A program made the translations under genes and the position numbers. Positions 17,260 to 26,050 of a DNA stretch of 64,000 nt are shown in pieces; positions within the stretch are counted from its first letter, which is position 1, and every line of letters starts with the position of its first letter. The notes beneath the pieces were generated by a model. The model saw only the letters and a program-made list of their open reading frames with translations, searched no databases and had not been told where the DNA came from. The stretch spans positions 1-64,000 of the forward strand of contig NZ_CP040332.1 in NCBI RefSeq assembly GCF_005576615.1, read 5' to 3'. The DNA is from Natrinema versiforme. Its GTDB lineage: Archaea > Halobacteriota > Halobacteria > Halobacteriales > Natrialbaceae.

Positions 17260-17610
17260 GCCCGCTGCCCCGCTCGAGCACGTACTCCCTCGAGTGCGGC
17301 CATCGAGAGCCTCGATCAGGGGAAACCGCTCTCGCAGTCCCGAAGTGACGTGATCGGCGCGGCCGAGTACTTCGAGTAGTACACCGGCGTCGATCGGGCC
17401 AGCGCTGGTCGCCGGCAACACGACGGTCGTGAAACCGGTCGAGCAGACGCCGCTCTCCTCGCTGCGGCTCGCGGGACTCTGTCGGGAGGCCCGCGTTCCG
17501 GACGGCGTCGTTAACGTCGTGCCGAGCTACGGCGACCCGTGGGACAGGCGCTGACCGATCACGTGGGTGTCGCGCAGATGAGCACCAGCGGTGCCCCTGT
17601 CGATGGACGG
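17260..17610 (+). pseudogene. Aldehyde dehydrogenase remnant
   Basis: Two pieces of an NAD-dependent aldehyde dehydrogenase are readable just downstream of the HisD-family gene. The first is [20 protein letters not shown] followed by EYFE, with TAG in place of the expected Tyr. The second is [20 protein letters not shown], followed by [20 protein letters not shown], then a shifted frame reading [16 protein letters not shown]. About 90 residues between YTG and GPALVAGN are missing, and everything after the cofactor region, including the catalytic Cys, is gone. It was probably once a working step of the local pathway. Confidence 0.75.
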
Positions 17611-17652
17611 CCGTCCATGAGATTTTAGGCCCCGCTCGACGAGGTACCGGTG

Positions 17653-18603
17653 ATGGCTACGCAATTCGATCCCGACAGCGTCGCAGTCGTCGGTGCCGGA
17701 ACGATGGGTCACGGCATCGCGACGGTGTTCGCGAGCGAGGGGTACGACGTCGGACTGCACGATCAGGACGAAGGGCGACTCGAGACCGCTCACGATCGCG
17801 TCCATGAATCGCTCACGCAACTCGACGACCACGACCGACTGGGAGTGGAACTCGAGACGGCCCGGAACGCGGTCTCCAGCGGAACCGACCTCGAGGCAGT
17901 CATCGCGGACGCCGATCTCGTCATCGAGGCGGTCACCGAAGAGTTGGACGTGAAACGGACGGTGTTCGAGACGCTCTCTGATCTAACAGACTCTGGAACT
18001 GTACTGGCAACTAATACGTCCGGTCTATCGATCACCGAGATCGCCGCCGCAACCGACGCCCCCGACCGAGTGCTGGGAACGCACTGGTTCAACCCGCCCC
18101 ACATCGTTCCGCTGGTCGAGGTCGTGAAAGGCGAGGAGACCGATGACGACCTCGCAGCGGCCATGACGGCATTTCTCGACGATATCGGGAAGACGGCAAT
18201 CACGGTCGAGAAGGACGTACCGGGGTTCATCGGAAACCGGATTCAGATGGCCATGTGCTACGAGGCATTCTCGTTGCTCGACCGCGGCATCGCGAGCGCC
18301 GAGGACATCGATAAGGCGGTCAAAGCCGGATTCGGGTTCCGACTCCCGTCGATGGGGATCTTCGAGAAGGTCGACCAGTCCGGGGTCGATGTCCACCACG
18401 CCATCGAATCGTATCTCATGCCCGAACTTGACCGGGGCACCGATCCAAACCCGGTCGTCTCGGACCTCGTCGAGCAGGGCGACTTCGGCCTGAAGACCGG
18501 CGAGGGCGTCTACGATTGGACGGACGCGGATCCCGACGCGGTCGTCACCGACCGCGACGCGCAACTCCTCGCCCAACTCGAGCAGTACGAGTCGGATCAT
18601 TGA
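17653..18603 (+). CDS. 3-hydroxyacyl-CoA dehydrogenase family protein
   Basis: A 316-residue protein with an N-terminal Rossmann domain (VAVVGAGTMGHGIATVFAS), the NTSGLSITEIA segment, the active-site His in LGTHWFNPPHIVPLVEVVKG, the KDVPGFIGNRIQMAM segment and the C-terminal helical domain with GFGFRLP. This is the organisation of 3-hydroxybutyryl-CoA dehydrogenase and relatives such as carnitine or gulonate dehydrogenase. GTG 17650 directly precedes ATG 17653; ATG is chosen. It is the last gene of the dehydrogenase-rich cluster. The substrate is not determinable by eye. Confidence 0.88.
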   Translation: MATQFDPDSVAVVGAGTMGHGIATVFASEGYDVGLHDQDEGRLETAHDRVHESLTQLDDHDRLGVELETARNAVSSGTDLEAVIADADLVIEAVTEELDVKRTVFETLSDLTDSGTVLATNTSGLSITEIAAATDAPDRVLGTHWFNPPHIVPLVEVVKGEETDDDLAAAMTAFLDDIGKTAITVEKDVPGFIGNRIQMAMCYEAFSLLDRGIASAEDIDKAVKAGFGFRLPSMGIFEKVDQSGVDVHHAIESYLMPELDRGTDPNPVVSDLVEQGDFGLKTGEGVYDWTDADPDAVVTDRDAQLLAQLEQYESDH

Positions 18604-18744
18604 ATGGGTATCGGACAGGAATGTCTATGACTGCTACTCGTATGACAGCAAACGTATATATTATATAAATTATCGGTTGGTATACATTTATTGCTATTGA
18701 CTCCAACGACTGCCACACGATACGTCACTGTCGATAGATCGGAA

Positions 18745-18850
18745 CCGTCTAGTTCTGGAGTTCCTCAGTTGGCGTGTTTCCGTTGAGCGATTGAGGCGGT
18801 CTCTGTGGGCTGTCGTAATACACAAATCGCTCAAACCAATGCGAGACGCC
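18745..18850 (-). pseudogene. C-terminal remnant of a transposase
   Basis: The minus strand encodes WFERFVYYDSPQRPPQSLNG followed by NTPTEELQN and a stop, then AACTAGACGGTTCC, a terminal-repeat-like end. It matches the remnant at 3640-3780 (NYHRPHQALDGNTPAEEV, AACTAGACAGTGC). The rest of the 18604-18986 gap is AT-rich on the left and featureless on the right. Confidence 0.6.
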
Positions 18851-18986
18851 GGCACCACGACCCCGCTCGCCGCGTTCTGTCCGCCGGTCGCTGTTCACGT
18901 CGCGGCGCTCCGTCGGTTGCGTCGCGCTTCGCTCGCGACCGAGCAGTCTAGGCGTGCATCTACGCCAATACTTCGTCTAAACGAAC

Positions 18987-20231
18987 TTACAACAGGACCG
19001 TGAACACCGGGTAGGAGGCGACGACTGCCAGGGAGGGCGTCAACACCCACATCGTAACGATCCGCTTGGCCGCGTTCGGATCGAAGAGGCTCCGTTCGTC
19101 GAGATCGGCCGGCCCCTCCGAGCCGATTTCCGGAACGTCTGGGATTTCCTCAGGTTCCTCCGGGGATTCCTCGTGGCGGGCGAGATCTCCGATCGTCGGA
19201 CTTGCTGGAGCCTCCTCGACACGTGACGTGACCAGCGCTCCTGTCGTGACGTCCACCTCCGGCCGGTCGGGCGTCGGCGTCGCTAACTCCGCAAGCGCCG
19301 CAGCCCGACTTGCCCGCCCCTAGCCGAGCCCGATGATCGTCGATGTCGTACTAACCGCGAGACTCGCGGGGATCCCGAAGTACGAGAGGATCGTGATGAC
19401 CGTGCCCCCGACGATGGAGACGATCAGTGACGCGAGAATCGGGAGCTCCGTGATATCGTCCCCGACCGTCTCCAGCGTGCGCCGGGCGATGGTGAAACTC
19501 CCCAAGCCGAACGCTCCCACTGCGAGTAGGACACCCTGATTGACGGTGAGTGACCCTCCTTCGCCGACGAGAGGGGCCACAGCGTTCGCCGCGTTCGACG
19601 CACCCGCCGAGAACGCCATGTAGCAGGCGATGGTGACCACCGAGAGTGACCCGACGATATCCTGCGGTGACGCGTTCGGATTTATATACGGGCGAGGGAT
19701 CGTCCCCGAGCGGTCGAGTTGGATGAAGTGGACATTGAACGTCGTGAACGCGACGTAGCGGTCGAGATACGGATAGATGTAGCGCCCGACGACGAGCCCA
19801 ATGGTGAAACTCACCAGCGGCGCGACGATCCACGCCGAAACGATCACGAACATCAGCGCCCGGTTGAGTGTATCCGACGCGAGCCCCAACCCGACGATAG
19901 CGCCGACGGCCGTCATCGATGTCGAGGCTGGAACGCCGTAGAGATTCGAGATCAACAGCGACACGCCTGTGAAAAACAGGACCGCAACGCTTGCGATGGG
20001 CGTAAACTGGGTCGCCGGCACAATACTGCTGCTCATCGTCGCGATAACGTTCCGACCGACGGTCCACGCGCCGAGAAAGCCGAAGCCGACGAACAGCGTC
20101 GCCGCGGTTGTCTTCCGAACGAGACGTGAGCCGACCGCCGGACCGAACGCCACGCCCGTCGATGAGCCCCCGATGTTGAACCCGACGAACACGGCGACAA
20201 CGACACCGGCGACGGGTAGCAGTGATACCAT
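18987..20231 (-). pseudogene. PiT-family inorganic phosphate permease with one in-frame TAG
   Basis: From ATG 20231 the protein has the PiT signature region twice: GFNIGGSSTGVAFGPAVG near the N-terminus and FSAGASNAANAVAPLVG in the second half. Several membrane helices precede SLAVSTTSTIIGLG. There a TAG (19320-19322) interrupts the frame. The same frame continues for 110 codons with proper sequence (GRASRAAALAELATPTPD, an acidic cytoplasmic loop, then a last helix WVLTPSLAVVASYPVFTVLL) to the real stop at 18987. Trp (TGG) is the likely original codon. The permease is truncated before its last helix unless the stop is read through or suppressed. Confidence 0.85.
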
Positions 20232-20733
20232 CGTGTCGTATCTGTGCCACCGTTATTTGGCCTCCACATATAATCCTCCGGAGTCCGCTTGGGGTTGTTG
20301 CTGCCTTGAGCGTACTGCCGACACGGAGAACCACGGTAATACCACTTCGACCAGTTCCGAACCGCAGTACGCCTTGAGTCGAATAGACTCACACCTGTGC
20401 TCGGGTCATCAGTCCTATCAATACTTGGATTGATATCTGGTCCACAAGCGAACTGGGACACACGCTGTAGTGGTGTTACGGACGACCCGCCCCACTTGCC
20501 GTTGGCACCTTCCGGTAGGCAGAGTTCACCGGCGTCCCGCTTACTTCGTTCGCGGGACCTCCGTGTCGCTCGTGACTGTCCATTCCGGACGTGCGACGCT
20601 CCTCGCACTACCCGATAGGATGCTCACGATGGTGCGAGCACGAGCAGGGAGAGAGTGCTGTTATACCCCCGACTTGTACTATCTGTCGCACAAAGAATAA
20701 GACTGATACCACCGCTATCGAAACGGTGAACAA
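20232..20733. other. Intergenic stretch without a supported gene
   Basis: It contains a short hairpin (GTCCCGC at 20534-20540 with GCGGGAC at 20552-20558). No frame here has convincing coding character. A CACAAAGAATAAGAC stretch lies about 45 bp before the beta-propeller gene. Confidence 0.4.
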
Positions 20734-21906
20734 ATGCCCTCCATGAAACGCCGTGCGGCCCTCAGCGCAGTCACTGGCTTCGTTGGCAGCGTCGCGGGTT
20801 GCGCTGGTCTCCTCGATGGAGACTCGTTCCCCATCCAACGGTCGTGGCAGACGGGTTTCCGTGATCCGTCGTCCGTCGCCGTGACCGCAGCCGGACAGCT
20901 CTTGGCTGGCTCGCACAGCCCATTCCGCGATCGGCCGATCGTCGCCGGCCTAGACCCCCAGACCGGTGAGACCACGTGGACCGTGACGGTTGCCAAGGGC
21001 GAGAAGTCGCCTCTCGGCGTCGGTGATGGGCGAGCCTACGCTATCTCGAAGGCCGAAACGATGGTCGCCGTCGACGCAGCCACGGGCGAGTCCGTCTGGC
21101 AGCGCCGGCTCGCACCGATCGACGCGGCCGACCCTGGGGTCGTCGAGTTCGCCCCCATCCCGCTCGGTGATCGCATCGTGGTCCCAATCTCAGGCACCGA
21201 AGATGACGTACCCGACCGACTGGTCGGTGTCGCCCGGGCGGACGGTGAGACGCTGTTCACCCATACCCTGTCCGCATCGCTGTCAGGCGCTCCTGGCGCG
21301 ACATCCGATGGTGTGGTTGCGCCCCTGGTCGACGGTCGTGTGCTTTTCCTCGACCGGACCGGCGCAGTCGGCTGGACGCGGGATATTGGCGCTCCGCTGT
21401 CGGCCGTTGGGGCTACTGACGGGACCGCATACCTCGGCGCCGCCACCGAGGAGCTGCTGGCGCTGGAGACCGCGACCGGCACAGTCGACTGGCGCGGCTC
21501 GCTGGCCAACACCGTATTCACACGGCCGTTAGTGACCGACGATCGGGTGTACGTCGGCGGCGCGGACTACACCCTCCGGGCGTTCGACCCGGCCTCGAGC
21601 CAGCAGTTGTGGAGCGATGACCTCGGGAACGCCGTCACTCACGGGCCGATGCAGGTCGGCGACCGCCTGGTGACGCTGGTCGGCGGGACACACCGCATCC
21701 GCGGCTCGAGCGGCACCATCCCGTTTAACCCGACTGTACTCTATGTCCACGAGCGGGACGGCACACGCATCCGGGAAGTACGGTTCGATGACACGTCGCT
21801 CGAGGGTGGCAGCATCGAATGGGTACAGGCGGCCGGCGAGACGGTCTATCTGGGACAGACGTTCGGTCTGGCACGGGTCGCTCCGGAGGCGATCACCGAT
21901 GCGTGA
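20734..21906 (+). CDS. PQQ-like beta-propeller lipoprotein (first of a pair)
   Basis: A 390-residue exported protein. The N-terminus has a twin-arginine-type leader (MKRRAALSAVTGFVGSVAGC) with a lipobox Cys. The body is built of repeated blades with the PQQ-like pattern: GLDPQTGETTWTVTV, VDAATGESVWQRRL, ALETATGTVDWRGSL and AFDPASSQQLWSDDL. Such propellers usually act as extracytoplasmic binding or scaffolding domains; a true PQQ enzyme is unlikely since no quinoprotein active site is seen. An internal ATG at 20743 is a possible start. The next gene overlaps its end by 8 bp. Confidence 0.85.
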   Translation: MPSMKRRAALSAVTGFVGSVAGCAGLLDGDSFPIQRSWQTGFRDPSSVAVTAAGQLLAGSHSPFRDRPIVAGLDPQTGETTWTVTVAKGEKSPLGVGDGRAYAISKAETMVAVDAATGESVWQRRLAPIDAADPGVVEFAPIPLGDRIVVPISGTEDDVPDRLVGVARADGETLFTHTLSASLSGAPGATSDGVVAPLVDGRVLFLDRTGAVGWTRDIGAPLSAVGATDGTAYLGAATEELLALETATGTVDWRGSLANTVFTRPLVTDDRVYVGGADYTLRAFDPASSQQLWSDDLGNAVTHGPMQVGDRLVTLVGGTHRIRGSSGTIPFNPTVLYVHERDGTRIREVRFDDTSLEGGSIEWVQAAGETVYLGQTFGLARVAPEAITDA

Positions 21907-23188
21907 TCCCGACACCGCTGCCGACAAGCACGACCTGCCGCGGCACGCGACTGCCCGACAGGACAGCCGGAACTGGTCGCGTCGGCAGGCGCTCGCCTCG
22001 CTCACGTCGGCGGGCACGCTCGCGCTAGCAGGGTGCAGCCTGCGGTCGGCGCTGTCCAGTGTCCAACCCCTCTGGGAGCGTGACTTCTCGGGCGCAACAG
22101 CCGCAAGTCCACCGTCCGCGACCGACGAACACGTCCTCGTCGGTGGACAGGACAAACGCCTCCACGGGTTTACGGCCGATGGGGAACGGATCCTCACCGT
22201 CGAAACCGGTGGTCCCATCGAGGCGCGACCGGCCGTCCCGTCATCGGACGGTCCGGTCCACGTCCACAGCACCGACGGTGACCTCTACACGGTCGAGCTG
22301 TCGGGGGAGCGACTATGGCACGTGGAGGGACAAACCCAGAACGGGTGGCTCGGTCGACACGGCTCGCTGCTGGTCGGCATCGATCCGGTCGACGGTGTGG
22401 TCACCGGCTACGATGCGCGCGACGGCACACGTCGCTTCCAGCGATCCGGCCGAGGGTATCCCCTCCCCACACTCAGTGACTCGGCCTGCATCTTCCCTGT
22501 CACGAACTCGGACGACGACACGAGGCTGATTACGCTCGCTCCGGCAACCGGCGAGGTGCTGTGGGAGTCGCCACCTCGTAATGGCTACCCCTACGTCGTG
22601 GCTGCCGGCGACCGGATCGTGACGGTCCGCAATTCTACCGTGCGGATGCACCGGGTCCGTGATGGGCACGTCCTCTGGCGGACCGTGGTGGACGGTGACG
22701 TGACTGGCCACTTTGATCCGCCAATCTGGCTCGGCGAGCACGTCTACGTGCGTATCCGCCATGATGATCGCTCGGACGAGCTAGTTGCCATCGAGCGCGA
22801 TGGGGGAACCATACAGTGGCGCCGAACCGTCGGGTACGAACTCGAGACGGTGACGGCGACCTCACAAGGTGTGTTCGTTGCGAGTTCGGTCGACGACCCC
22901 GACGGTGGCATTCTAATCCGGCTGGACGCGTTCGACCTCGATGGGACCCGGCGGTGGCAGACGACAACTGACATCGAAATCGGCGGGACGGTCGAGGCAC
23001 TAGGCCGTTCCGGTGAGATCCTCTTTACGGCCAGCGATAACGAACTCGCCGCCTACGACCCTGCTACCGGGAGCCGCCGGTGGCGGTACGATCCGGAGTC
23101 CTCCCGGATCGGTGTGACGACGGCTGATGGCGCGCTGTACATTTCTTACCGCGACCGCGGTGGCGTGGCGCGGCTTCCGACGAGCTGA
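21899..23188 (+). CDS. PQQ-like beta-propeller lipoprotein (second of a pair)
   Basis: About 429 residues. A 27-residue polar lead is followed by a twin-arginine signal (SRRQALASLTSAGTLALAGC) with a lipobox Cys, then blades such as LTVETGGPIEARPAV, TLAPATGEVLWESP, AIERDGGTIQWRRTV and AYDPATGSRRWRYD. ATG 21899 is chosen since it overlaps the end of the preceding propeller gene by 8 bp, which indicates translational coupling. The open frame upstream belongs to the overlapped gene. The two proteins probably work together on the outer face of the membrane; their ligand is unknown. Confidence 0.85.
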   Translation: MRDPDTAADKHDLPRHATARQDSRNWSRRQALASLTSAGTLALAGCSLRSALSSVQPLWERDFSGATAASPPSATDEHVLVGGQDKRLHGFTADGERILTVETGGPIEARPAVPSSDGPVHVHSTDGDLYTVELSGERLWHVEGQTQNGWLGRHGSLLVGIDPVDGVVTGYDARDGTRRFQRSGRGYPLPTLSDSACIFPVTNSDDDTRLITLAPATGEVLWESPPRNGYPYVVAAGDRIVTVRNSTVRMHRVRDGHVLWRTVVDGDVTGHFDPPIWLGEHVYVRIRHDDRSDELVAIERDGGTIQWRRTVGYELETVTATSQGVFVASSVDDPDGGILIRLDAFDLDGTRRWQTTTDIEIGGTVEALGRSGEILFTASDNELAAYDPATGSRRWRYDPESSRIGVTTADGALYISYRDRGGVARLPTS

Positions 23189-23418
23189 TCTGAAGCTAGC
23201 TTTCTGCTGTTACTTCATGCTACACATGTCCCCAAGAGAATATTGGAAAGAACGGCATCGTCTTAGCCACGATTTCTACATACCTTTCGAACACATCAGA
23301 ACTATGGCTTGCCGAAAAACTACCTGAAAAATGGCCCTCCAACATATCCGTCCTTTCTGCTATTTTAGACCCTGTTTTCACCGGTAGATTTTTGGCTCCT
23401 AGTGAGTGATCTAGTGAT

Positions 23419-23523
23419 ATGACCCTAGAAGATAACATCCGAGAATTAGAAGAACGTCTCGGAATGAGCCGGAGCGAAGAAGTAGAAGAGACCGGCCGGA
23501 CTGTCGCTCGTCTTCAGGACTAA
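23419..23523 (+). CDS. Very small ORF of unknown function
   Basis: Thirty-four codons with strongly charged, helical content (MTLEDNIRELEERLGMSR followed by SEEVEETG). It may be a real micro-protein or the front of a broken antitoxin-like gene. It ends 3 bp before the stop codon of the convergent Fic/Doc-like relic. No family is recognised. Confidence 0.35.
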   Translation: MTLEDNIRELEERLGMSRSEEVEETGRTVARLQD

Positions 23524-23525
23524 TT

Positions 23526-23985
23526 TCACTCGAGTTCTTTTAGATCGTCCGCGAATTCGTGCTTTGGAAGACCATCTATATCGGCTAACTCGGTCGCTCC
23601 CGCACGTCGAACGGCTTCCTCGGTGAAGTCGATCCACAGGTTTTCGTGCCGTTTTGCATACCTTCTCCACCGCTCACTTCGCCGAAGATCTAATTCGTAC
23701 TCCTCGAGCGGGATTTCGATATCGTGCTTTCGCACAAGCACGTCGCAACCGAACTCCTCGAGATATTTGAACCGGCTACCTTTTCGTCGAATCGTCAGTA
23801 GTCTCTTTGACTCGTTGATGTAATCGTTGACCCACTCCATCCAACCGTACCTGTCGGCCTCATCGAGCTGTGTCGCCGTCTCTGGCATCGAAAAATCTGG
23901 ATTCACTCGTCTGAGATACAGCTGGCACATCCCAATAGCCGTTCGATGGTTCGCGTTGGGCAGCGCGTGCTTGCGCTCGCAAGCG
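23526..23985 (-). pseudogene. Fic/Doc-like protein, 5'-truncated
   Basis: The readable part starts at ERKHALPNANHRTAIGMCQL, which resembles the active-site loop of Fic/Doc proteins (His, then NAN-x-RTA as in Doc). It continues for about 135 residues of charged helical sequence (DEADRYGWMEWVNDYINESK ... DGLPKHEFADDLKEL). The first part of the domain is absent. At the left of the motif the frame joins, with a one-base shift, to an unrelated fragment (23985-24088). The first ATG (23930) lies after the motif, so an active protein is unlikely. Doc-type proteins are toxins of addiction modules that modify target proteins. The family call is from the loop motif only. Confidence 0.55.
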
Positions 23986-24088
23986 GTGCATCGGGAACAA
24001 GAACGAGATCGGAGTCCGAGACCTGCTCATAGAGTTCGTCGAGAGGTGTTGCTCGCGTAATTGTCGCTCTTCGAAATCCCAATTTCAA
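23985..24088 (-). pseudogene. N-terminal fragment of another protein, fused to the Fic/Doc relic
   Basis: The fragment reads LDELYEQVSDSDLVLVPDAP followed by LASA. Its front resembles, from memory, the opening of haloarchaeal PD-(D/E)XK-type nuclease-like proteins, in which LVLVPDAPLA is followed by LNRRLD. Here the match stops exactly at the junction with the Fic/Doc sequence. TTG 24088 would be the start; ATATATTT just upstream could be its TATA element. Confidence 0.35.
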
Positions 24089-24435
24089 ATATATAGTACT
24101 GTCGAAATATTGAGTGTTTTGGATGAGAGGGTGCTCCCGATTAAGCTATCCTAATTTGTTAGTCTAATCGGGTATACTAAGGTATCTGAGAAGTAATATG
24201 GGTATCAGAGAAGAGTTCCAAGAAGTGTGCTGTTCCAACTTCACCGTCCAAGAACTCCATCTGATAGATCGATTACCGATCGGAAAAGTTGTGCTGAAGA
24301 CAGGTGTGGACATTACTGAAGCCGCTATCGACCCCCCCACGATATCTGTCAGAACGGCATGCTGAATACAGAGGGAACATCCATCGGCGGATTGTAGCCA
24401 CACATATATTCTATAAAAATGAATACAAAATAAGG
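24089..24435. other. AT-rich stretch with no supported gene
   Basis: It has direct and inverted short repeats near 24140-24195 (GATTAAGCTATCC, TCTAATCGGGTATAC, two GGTATC). A frame from an ATG at 24199 has protein-like content for about 50 codons, but I cannot place it in any family. It may be part of a lost mobile element. Confidence 0.3.
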
Positions 24436-24618
24436 ATGGCAGATGGACTCTCTCATCGTCAGTGGTGGCTCATCGTTATCGCAGCGTGTATAGCAGGGTC
24501 AATACAGACCTATAGAGTAGGTATTGGTGAAGGCGGAACCCTTGGAGTGATTGCTTCTGGTGCTTGGTTGCTCATGATTTTCATCTCAGGGTGGGGACTT
24601 TATCAGTCTCGTCGCTAG
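24436..24618 (+). CDS. Small two-helix membrane protein
   Basis: Sixty residues: a short cytoplasmic start (MADGLSHRQWW), a first helix (LIVIAACIAGSIQ), a glycine-rich turn (GIGEGG) and a second helix (VIASGAWLLMIFISGWGLY), ending in QSRR. ATG 24436 is preceded by TAAGG. No family is recognised. It is isolated between an AT-rich gap and a convergent zinc-finger protein. Confidence 0.55.
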   Translation: MADGLSHRQWWLIVIAACIAGSIQTYRVGIGEGGTLGVIASGAWLLMIFISGWGLYQSRR

Positions 24619-24757
24619 TTGGTAGTGACCGACTTGTGCCCTGTATTCAGCACGATCAGCAGAACACGTGTCCGAATTGATCTACTCTCCAACGGCCGAT
24701 GTACGTGTCTATCGAACGGCCACCCTGACGAAAATATTATTCGAGAGTGACTGCCGT

Positions 24758-25027
24758 TCAGGTGGACACGGGGCCACGCGTCCAGCCAGGGTCGTGGCCG
24801 GTGCGGTCTATGAGATCTGACCGACACGCCGGACAGTAGTCAGGGGTGACGGATTCACTTCGGGGAACGTACACCGCGCCGCCACACTTTACGCACGCAT
24901 CCGTGACGATGGTTGCACAGTCCACACAGATGCTGAAGTCGTCAGCCGTGAGTTCGCGCAGGGGTTCGAGCTGTTTGTCGAGGAGATACTCGTCGATGGA
25001 CGACTGGCAGTTCTGGCATGGTTTCAT
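24758..25027 (-). CDS. Small protein with four CxxC zinc-ribbon motifs
   Basis: Eighty-nine residues with four Cys pairs: CQNC at the start, CVDC, CVKC and CPAC. They probably form two zinc ribbons. The start at 25027 (MKPCQNCQSSIDEYLL) is preferred over an upstream ATG because the first CxxC follows at once. The sequence between pairs is acidic. It is divergent from the cold-shock gene. Binding to nucleic acid or protein is possible; function is unknown. Confidence 0.7.
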   Translation of the reverse strand: MKPCQNCQSSIDEYLLDKQLEPLRELTADDFSICVDCATIVTDACVKCGGAVYVPRSESVTPDYCPACRSDLIDRTGHDPGWTRGPVST

Positions 25028-25208
25028 AGCGATGCATGTTTTACCTCTCGACCACACGATAAATACCTGCCTCCGAAACCGAACTGACTGCCGAACTCCG
25101 AACCAACTGTACGCGCGACCAACCGTTGCACGTCTGTCGGAGAACAGGAGCCGTGGTACCGTGACGTTCGGAAGTGTTATCAGTCACTGGAGACACTGTT
25201 TGTTTGTA

Positions 25209-25415
25209 ATGGCAAACGGAACGGTTGATTTCTTCAACGACACTGGCGGCTATGGTTTCATTTCGACTGACGACGGCGACCTCGACGACGACGAAGACGT
25301 TTTCTTCCACATGGAGGATGTCGGCGGAGAGGACCTGACGGAAGGTACCGAGGTTGAGTTCGATATCGAGTCCTCACCAAAGGGACCTCGCGCAGCGAAC
25401 GTCGTCCGGCAGTAA
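25209..25415 (+). CDS. cspA: Cold-shock domain protein
   Basis: A 68-residue single cold-shock domain with both RNA-binding motifs in recognisable form: GYGFIST (RNP1-like) and DVFFHMED (RNP2-like). It starts MANGTVDFFND and ends GPRAANVV as haloarchaeal CspA proteins do. The middle is very acidic (DDGDLDDDED). It binds single-stranded RNA or DNA and acts as an RNA chaperone. ATG 25209 is the only sensible start; longer in-frame extensions have no coding character. Confidence 0.93.
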   Translation: MANGTVDFFNDTGGYGFISTDDGDLDDDEDVFFHMEDVGGEDLTEGTEVEFDIESSPKGPRAANVVRQ

Positions 25416-25875
25416 TATCGAGACACACCGTCGCTCACAGCGACGAACACCAATCTTGATTTTTCAGACGGTTAGACGCCCAAGCTGACGCTATCGATAC
25501 TGCTATACTTCGCCTTCTCTCTCGTTATATCGCATCAGAAGAACTGGCTTCTAATAGCTGAGCTTGGATTCCCTGCCCGAGTTAGCTACTCTCTTGACGT
25601 ACCAATCTCGAGTTCGTCGACAGCCCTCGCAGGCCGACTATCGTGATCAACGAGACGGCAGTAGCCAGTTGTCACGCTTATTCAGCCAGTTCAGGATCAG
25701 CGTGCTCGTATTGGACGCTGAACTCAGTCAGTGCGACAGCGATGGGAATCAGAATACTAGCAAAGAGTCACCGAGAAAGATTGGTCCCGGGCTGTTTCTC
25801 TCAAGGATTAATCCCAATGCTATAAGTGACTATGATTCTACAATCAAAATGGAAGCTGCGCTCCACCTCGTCGCG

Positions 25876-25915
25876 GGGGCATGCGTTGAAATGCCCCGGG
25901 TGTCCATAGCACCCG
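25876..25915. other. Two adjacent hairpins in a gene-free stretch
   Basis: GGGGCAT and ATGCCCC form a 7-bp stem with an 8-base loop (25876-25897). CGGGTG and CACCCG form a second stem (25897-25915), sharing one base with the first. They lie in the 25416-26050 gap, where no frame has convincing coding content. A structured RNA or a transposon end is possible. I know of no matching family. Confidence 0.4.
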
Positions 25916-26050
25916 AAGCGTGGCTTCCAATCCATCCGCGGATTTGAAAGCCATGTTTCGATTGCTTCTAACGGGATATAAACGTCCCGCACGAGAGCCG
26001 TATCGCACTCCAAGAGCCGTCGGTCACGACAGTCACCCCTCGAGGTGGCC

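Noticed and set aside
15946-17421. Long minus-strand open frame opposite the HisD-family gene
   Set aside because: No family resemblance and biased composition; the plus-strand gene has all zinc ligands and motifs.
3928-19322. Amber codon recoding (for example pyrrolysine) as explanation of internal TAG codons
   Set aside because: The expected residue is Trp or Tyr, neighbouring genes use TAG as normal stops, and no suppressor tRNA or pyl gene is seen; simple mutation is more likely.
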